A stretch of 64,000 bases of DNA. Origin: Coprinellus micaceus. Lineage: Eukaryota; Basidiomycota; Agaricomycetes; Agaricales; Psathyrellaceae. The notes beneath the pieces were generated by a model, which was given only the letters and a program-made list of their open reading frames with translations, was not told the origin of the DNA and did not search any database. Where the stretch lies: contig OX596341.1 in the NCBI GenBank assembly GCA_951394405.1, positions 806,001-870,000 on the forward strand. The letters run 5' to 3'. Below, piece by piece: positions 58,420 through 64,000 of the stretch (positions are counted from its first letter, which is position 1; every line of letters begins with the position of its first letter). Position numbers and translations under genes: made by a program.

Positions 58420-59163
58420 TCAGTTTGTGGGGCCCCGAGCGGGAGGTTTCCGCCCTCTTATTGAAACTGTTGTCTGCGCCGGCCAAGGGTTCTCGGTCTG
58501 CCTTGGAACGTGGTATCTCGTGTTGGCAGTGGTCGCATACGCGTACTGGGGAGCCAGGTCCCTCTCCCCGATACTCGTAGTCGTGTGGTCGTCTGAGTGC
58601 GTAGCCTGGGCCAAAGCAGCGAGGCTCGCGCTACTCTCGGCCGCGGCACTGCTTGCCGCTGCTTCGCGCTCATCCACCTTCTGGGCCTCCCTATTTGCGA
58701 TTGAGCCCCCAACCGCTGCGCCGACGATGGCGAGGATGATCACAAGAACGATCAGGGCCAATACGGCGTACCCCCGGGGAGTGCGCCAGAAAGGCGACAG
58801 GCCACGGGTCATGGCGTACTTTTCCTGGCGTCGTGGTAAGGGCGTCGCGGCGAGCTCCGCTTCCGCATCCCCAGAGGTCGAAGCGGACGATGAGGTAGGA
58901 TTGGGGTTGGAATTTCGGGGGTTTGTGCCAGACGACCCTCGTTTGTGCTTACTTCGAGGGGCCTTGGGTTTGCTCGGCTTCGTCTGGGTGGAAGCGGAGG
59001 GTGTGGGGTTGGACTGGCGCTGGACGTAGCGCAAAAAATCAGAGCGAGATTCAGGCAACCCTGGGCTGGATCGCTCGTCATCTAGACCAATACTCACATC
59101 GACCGTCTGCACCGCCAAGTCCCCCTTGTCCCCGCTTCCCTCTGCATCAGACGGTGTCGCCAT
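58420..59163 (-). CDS. Single-pass membrane protein with PFxxTxxG juxtamembrane motif (copy B)
   Basis: Intronless frame of 247 residues starting at ATG 59163 (MATPSDAEGSGDKG). A long Ser/Pro/Asn-rich N-terminal region is followed by LSPFWRTPRG and a transmembrane helix (YAVLALIVLVIILAIVGAAVGG), then an Ala/Ser/Glu-rich segment and a C-terminal part of about 50 residues. The PF(W/Y)-basic-Thr-x-basic-Gly motif and Gly-rich end of the helix match the gene at 48842, so both probably belong to one basidiomycete type II membrane protein family. Function unknown. Confidence 0.6.
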   Translation of the reverse strand: MATPSDAEGSGDKGDLAVQTVDVSIGLDDERSSPGLPESRSDFLRYVQRQSNPTPSASTQTKPSKPKAPRSKHKRGSSGTNPRNSNPNPTSSSASTSGDAEAELAATPLPRRQEKYAMTRGLSPFWRTPRGYAVLALIVLVIILAIVGAAVGGSIANREAQKVDEREAAASSAAAESSASLAALAQATHSDDHTTTSIGERDLAPQYAYATTANTRYHVPRQTENPWPAQTTVSIRGRKPPARGPTN

Positions 59164-60597
59164 TCGCACCCTGCCAACAATTAGGCGCTGTCGTTACAGC
59201 TGGTATATCTTGAGTTGTCGCTAGTCTTCTTCTTCTCCCTCCTTCCAACGCCAATACTGTCGAGAATGGGTACGGGTTGCCGTCGTTCCCTCTAGGACCA
59301 GTCTGGTGATGTGATTGTGGTTCAGTATAAGAGAACCAGGCGGCGTTGAATAAAGGAAACAAGAACCCCAGAACCCACACACGTCGCGAAGACCCCCACA
59401 CCAGACCCCATAATCCTTCAAACATCCACCCAAACGTGAGGACCACTCACCTTCAAGTCGTGATTAATGCAAGGTCGCTTCCTAACTTTGCTGCTTCCTC
59501 GCAGCCCGAAACCTTCAGAGCCTCCAATGCCCTGTAGCTGACCCCTTGACGACGTGGGGCCCACACCCTTGTACCCTAGCCCCAAGAGCGGGGTTGCTGG
59601 CGGTCGGTAGGCGGGCAGGCAGAGGTCGCCGTAGTGGGAGGAGGGAACTGGGAGAGCGTTTCAAGATTCTGGGAATGCAAGCCTGATTGGATGTGTAAGC
59701 AATAGATTCCGACCGAGGCCCCTGAAGCCGCGATGTGGCCCCTGCCCAGTGGAACTAGGCTTCGTTTAATAGAGTTGAGTTTGAAAAGAGATAAGGGGGA
59801 GATGGTAGGAGGTCTTCTAGCTACACGACCTCCCCTGCGGCTTTTTAGATGCCTACCAACGCGCTCTCGGTGGACCCCATCGTGGTGGTCTCCGTGAAAT
59901 CAGACATAACCGATATCCGTCTGGAACGGGTTGTATAGTGGGCACATCATTGTCAATGAATAGGTATGTATAGACGCTCGGAAATGTCCATCATTTGCCT
60001 GCTGGTTTCCGACCGTCACCGACTCGACCAGGATGAAACTCCGGGAACTAAATTCATTACAAACACGCTGCAAACATGTAGGCCTGTGATAACCGTCAAC
60101 ACTCATTCCTCTTCGATTAGCTAGTGACCGCAGTCAGCACTGACCGAGGCGGTGAGCATTCCGTCGCTATCTACCCGTGGTCGCAAGAACGCACCGCAAT
60201 GTATTCCCAGGCTTATACACCAACAGTCGTAGAGCACGTGTTGTCGTGGTACACCAGCTCATACGGGTGCGTAGGGACACAAAGATTCGCGTTGAGACAC
60301 CGACGTGAGATTCAGAGGAACAAGGCAAATTGTGAGTGTGACCGAAATGAATGAATTACCGGTCCAAGCAAACCCCAATCTCCGATCAAAATTGAGCCCC
60401 TATTTTACAACAAGCGCCCGTGGAGCTCGCATATTTAAGGAGCGGGTGGCGCAGAATGGCGTAGGGCGTCAGCGAGAACGCGTCAGACCCTCGTATACAT
60501 AGTCGCAACACACTATTTCAAATAATATAACAGTGCGAAAGTATACACGCGCGCAAGGTGCTAATAGCGTACAAAAAATGCAAAGTGGAGCCGCATC
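59164..60597. other. Intergenic stretch, no supported gene
   Basis: About 1.4 kb upstream of the minus-strand membrane protein and downstream of the next minus-strand gene. Only short frames. Confidence 0.45.
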
Positions 60598-61440
60598 TCA
60601 CTCCTCGTCCTCGTCCACCTCTTCAAAGGCACTTGTGGATGGGCCCTCTCGCAAGCTCGAATCAAAAACGCGCGTATTCGATGGCGATCCAAAGGTTTGC
60701 TTAAGCTTCTCAGGTTTAAATTCAGGAAGCTTGGACCTCCGAGACCTGTGGGAGGCGTCGAGAACACTCTCGTTGCGGGTCCGAGGCGACCGAGTATGCT
60801 CGTGCCGAATCGTACCTCGTCGTCCTACGAGGGTTGTAACAACCTTCCGGCCTGAAGCCACAGTAGTCATAATATCCCAAGTCTCCACGTCTGGGACTCC
60901 TCCAGAGTTGTGAGGGGGGACCGGCTGAAGCTCGGACCACTCGAGCCTCCGCTGTGACATTGCCCTATTCCGGTACGCCCTCTCGAGTACCTTCTTCAGG
61001 TCCTCCTGTTTGTGATGCCAGCCCTCCCTGTGCACAGGTCGCGTACTATCTTGGCCGCGTTTACCCGACATCCTGGCCTTGACCTTAGCCGTCTTGGACT
61101 TCGTGTGGCTCGTCGACCCAGAAGCTGCTCCGGATGGGTTATGCTCAGGAGTTGCGACGTCGTCGCCGCCCAAGTCATGCGTATCGGGCTCAGGGGACAA
61201 AGTCTCGCGCCGCTCGTAGGGAGGAGATTGGACGTGACTGTAGCCTCCCCAGGGCTGGCCAAATCGGCCTGGGGAATGGCAGTAGGTGGTGTGGTCGACA
61301 TAGGTGGTGTGCTCTGTGTAGTAGTCGCCGCTAAACGACTGGACAGTGGTAGAACCAATGGTAACACCTGTAGCTCCATTGAAAAACGAACCATGGCTTT
61401 TGGGGATGCCAAAGTTGTTGGTGGGGTTAAACTGGGACAT
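60598..61440 (-). CDS. Low-complexity protein with N-terminal FFNGATGV motif
   Basis: Intronless frame of 280 residues. The N-terminus reads MSQFNPTNNFGIPKSHG, then SFFNGATGVTIGSTTVQSFS and GDYYTEHTTY, a segment closely like the N-terminal SFSHATGVELDSF of the gene at 33506. The middle is Ser/Pro/Gly-rich and basic (KSKTAKVKARMSGKRG), followed by LKKVLERAYRNRAM and an acidic C-terminus. Such N-terminal Gly/Asn/Ser beta-like segments occur in many Agaricomycete proteins. No enzymatic domain is seen. A TATAAAT-like box lies on the minus strand near 61515. Confidence 0.55.
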   Translation of the reverse strand: MSQFNPTNNFGIPKSHGSFFNGATGVTIGSTTVQSFSGDYYTEHTTYVDHTTYCHSPGRFGQPWGGYSHVQSPPYERRETLSPEPDTHDLGGDDVATPEHNPSGAASGSTSHTKSKTAKVKARMSGKRGQDSTRPVHREGWHHKQEDLKKVLERAYRNRAMSQRRLEWSELQPVPPHNSGGVPDVETWDIMTTVASGRKVVTTLVGRRGTIRHEHTRSPRTRNESVLDASHRSRRSKLPEFKPEKLKQTFGSPSNTRVFDSSLREGPSTSAFEEVDEDEE

Positions 61441-62425
61441 GTCGCTACTGGGATGAGGTCGGGGAGTGTGTGCGCGTGGTCTAATGTTTTGTTACTCTTA
61501 AGGAAGGCCTGGGCATTTATATGTTTTTAATCCGAGCTTGCTTGGACCGCCACGCTTTGGGATATGGAGACCTTTTGTAGCTCAGTGGCCATTTGCAGTG
61601 TCCACAATACGACCCACTTGACAACAGAGGGGTCCAAGCTGAACACACCATCTATTCGAGAGAATGTCGTCGATGTATGGTTGTTAGAAAGCCCACGATT
61701 GTCTCTCTGTCTTTATACGCGCGCCATTATAATTATCAATTGATTATTACTCCCAGAAAGCCGTTTTTCCTCGTTACAAGCGGCGAATACTTGGGCTGTA
61801 AGCGCCCGTGGCGCAATCTAAACTCCGCATCGGCAACGCCCGAAGGACCCCAATTTGGGAACACCCCGTTTTACTCTGCTACGTCCATCTCTACGTCAGT
61901 GTTACGCTGCGTAACCAACCAGTGCCCCACTAATTTACCCTTAGCTCGTCCCGACTCCGATGCTCATGGATACCCTTCTTCATTCCCAACAGCCACAACG
62001 GCCCTTCCTTCAAGGTATCAACCTAGAAGTCGACGTTCCTTGGCAACTCAGCCCGCATTCACCCGCGCTTTGACCAGCATCGTTAGGGGTGCGCCATTGG
62101 CTGGTGCTGCGTAGCCTTCGGGATACAAGCGCCCTATTGTCCTATTCAGGATAGCTACGGTATCCAGTGCCTACGGAGTCTGTGTCTTGCGGTACTAGCT
62201 ACTCGCTTTGTTACTGTGAAGGGCCATTGCGTTCGCCGAGGCTGGTGTGCTGTTGCTGCGTTCCATAGAAGAGAAGCCAGTGCGGCTATTTGTACAGACA
62301 CGCTCGGCACCCTATATAAGAGGGTCCACATCAACTAGGGACCCCAGGATCAACACCCACTACCCCTTCTCTCTTCCTGTCCTGTATAACGCAGACATTC
62401 AAGGCAACCCTACCCGGCATTCACC
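61441..62425. promoter_or_regulatory. Divergent intergenic region between two low-complexity protein genes
   Basis: About 985 bp with a TATA-like box facing left near 61515 and TATATAAG facing right at 62313-62320, 106 bp before the start at 62426. No gene is seen inside. Confidence 0.5.
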
Positions 62426-64000
62426 ATGGATTCTCGGAACGTTAACATCAACAATGGCAACTTCGCCAGCTTCAGCATGAATAATATGCAGGGCAGTCGA
62501 ACGGGACCCCAATATGATCCTCGAGGTCCTCCCCACGACTCTTACCCCTCTCCGCACCATAGCGGTCCTTCCAACCCCCCACCTCGCCACCCTCCAAGCC
62601 GCCAACATCCGAATAGTGGTGGCAGCAGCTACTACAACCATGTTGACAACTCGGTGCACGATAATTCGAGTGTACAATATGGGAACACCTGTGAGTGTCT
62701 CTATTTCGCCTCACCCTGGCCGCGTGTCGTCCGTAGAATTTACGCTGACCTCGATTTCACAGATTCCAATACCACGCACAACACGAATGGCGTCGCACGG
62801 ATTGGCAGCGTTGGCAATGCCAACTTCGGAACCAACTACGGCAAGCTCGGAAGCTGATTCATCTTTATGCAACAGCAGTGCTAAACTTTCTTATTCGTAG
62901 GCTCGATCAACCAAAGCTCTAACGACGCGAGCTACGGCGCCCTCCCTCCTCCCAGCGCCCCTCCGCACCACCACCGTGGCTCAGGAAACCCATTCCTGCA
63001 GCAAGGACAATGGCCCAACAGCGGATATGACTCTTACGCCCAAGATCCAGGGTATTGGGACCATTCATGGCAGAATTCACAGTACGGGAACGGGGGCAGT
63101 GGACAGTGCATTCAAGAGGCTGAGGTTAACGTTCGGTCGACGCATGTCCAACGGGCTTCGAGTAACCCGTTTCGCGCAGCGGCTCCTGTAACTCAGGGGA
63201 AACCGTCGGTTCCTCCCCCTAATCCCGGTCAGCCCCGCCGCTCGGCGAGCTCTCAAGGTGAAAGTATGGATCGTGATCATCGCGCTCGGGCCCCTCCAAG
63301 GGCATCCCTCATGCCTGCTCCAGTGTCTACGCCGTCCACTCGTCCGGCCCCTTCAAAGACTCGACAGGCATCCAGTCACCGCCCCCCGCCACCCTCTCGC
63401 CCTCCCCCGCAGAGACGCAGTCCCTCAGCAACTGCCCCTCCAGTCAGCTCTGACGAAGAGTCGGAGTCAGAGGAGAGCGAGAGCGAGGAAGAGGAAGAGG
63501 AGCCCCCGCGTAGGTCCGGGACTGTCAGGGTGACACGATTCACAAAGGTGTACCCAAACGGACGTCCTCCTTACATCGCTTCTGGCTCCACCACTCCTGT
63601 GGTAGTGCAGGGGCCCAACGGGGAAACGGGGTCAGGCCCGGACCCAAATGACCCAGGGTCAGATTCCGGCAACTCGGATGGGGAGACCGAGGTCTCTAAA
63701 CGAATGGCTTCTTCCTCCTCGTCAACTCCCAAAGTCGTTCTCCGGCGTGGGGCGCCTGCTGCTACCGACACTGATACGGACGTCGAGGAAGCGAAGGGGG
63801 TTGTAATGCGGGAGGAGGCCGAGCGTCAGAAGACTCGGTCCACCTTAGCCATCAAGCCCGCAGATACCCCCACCAGCTCCGCCGACAAGGGGAAGGACAA
63901 GGAGCCAGTCGGGCCCAAGGAGAGTGCAACCGCGACGGGCGTCGGTAAGGGTCGTCCAGTCGCAAAGTCCCCTGTTTCTTCCCGTGAACGGCGTCCGGCA
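62426..64000 (+). CDS. Low-complexity protein, partial (runs off the window)
   Basis: Exons 62426-62690, 62763-62840 and 62901 to beyond 64000; at least 480 residues in the window. It starts MDSRNVNINNGNFASFSMNN, an Asn-rich segment that resembles the N-terminal motif region of the neighbouring gene, followed by a Pro/His/Ser-rich part. The second exon reads TNGVARIGSVGNANFG. The third is proline-rich (RPPPPSRPPPQRR, with spacers), then has an acidic Ser/Glu run (SDEESESEESESEEEEEE), VTRFTKVYPNG and further Ser/Thr/Lys-rich sequence without a stop. The second intron (62841-62900) starts GCAAGC, a GC donor, since no GT is available and the frame joins correctly (NYG-SINQSS). No known domain. 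Confidence 0.65.

Overview
This window is nuclear DNA of a filamentous basidiomycete, most likely a mushroom-forming Agaricomycete. The evidence is short GT-AG introns (about 50-70 nt) in almost every gene, seven class I hydrophobins, three fungal laccases, an HMG-box regulator and basidiomycete-style single-pass membrane proteins. One 200-N assembly gap lies at 22425-22624. No rRNA, tRNA or CRISPR array could be supported.

Layout. 1-1831: degenerate tandem exon-like units and the start of a small secreted protein (minus strand). 3.8-9.5 kb: four hydrophobins (plus) followed by a membrane protein with a PPxY motif (minus). 10.4-17.9 kb: a single-copy core with an HMG-box regulator (minus), a large single-pass membrane protein (plus) and the ESCRT-II subunit VPS36 (plus). 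20-21.1 kb: a second copy of the PPxY membrane protein (plus). 21.4-27 kb: a transposon-rich zone with an AACGTT-rich TIR element carrying a transposase start, the assembly gap flanked by an exact 417-bp duplication, and a decayed LINE split by a 308-bp hAT-like foldback MITE. 28.5-33.3 kb: three more hydrophobins (minus) and a hydrophobin relic. 33.5-35.7 kb: a low-complexity protein and an FMP46-type thioredoxin-fold protein. 39.6-54.2 kb: three laccases, each divergently paired with a paralogous, cysteine-free, roughly 80-residue secreted protein. 48.8-64 kb: two single-pass membrane proteins sharing a juxtamembrane motif, and two low-complexity proteins, one running off the window.

Two architectures stand out. 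(1) The laccase/small-secreted-protein head-to-head pair occurs three times with matching exon lengths, the third copy inverted. This suggests co-expressed, functionally linked partners that duplicated as a unit. (2) The hydrophobins and PPxY membrane proteins form two mirrored arms around the HMG-box/VPS36 core, with closest paralogs in mirrored positions, which suggests an old inverted segmental duplication. The four MQFK-type hydrophobins also share a 30-nt block downstream of the TATA box.

Gene models were assembled by hand from splice signals, reading frame and paralog comparison. Exon lengths that match exactly between paralogs make the hydrophobin, laccase and small secreted protein models strong. 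Single-exon, low-complexity models are weaker.
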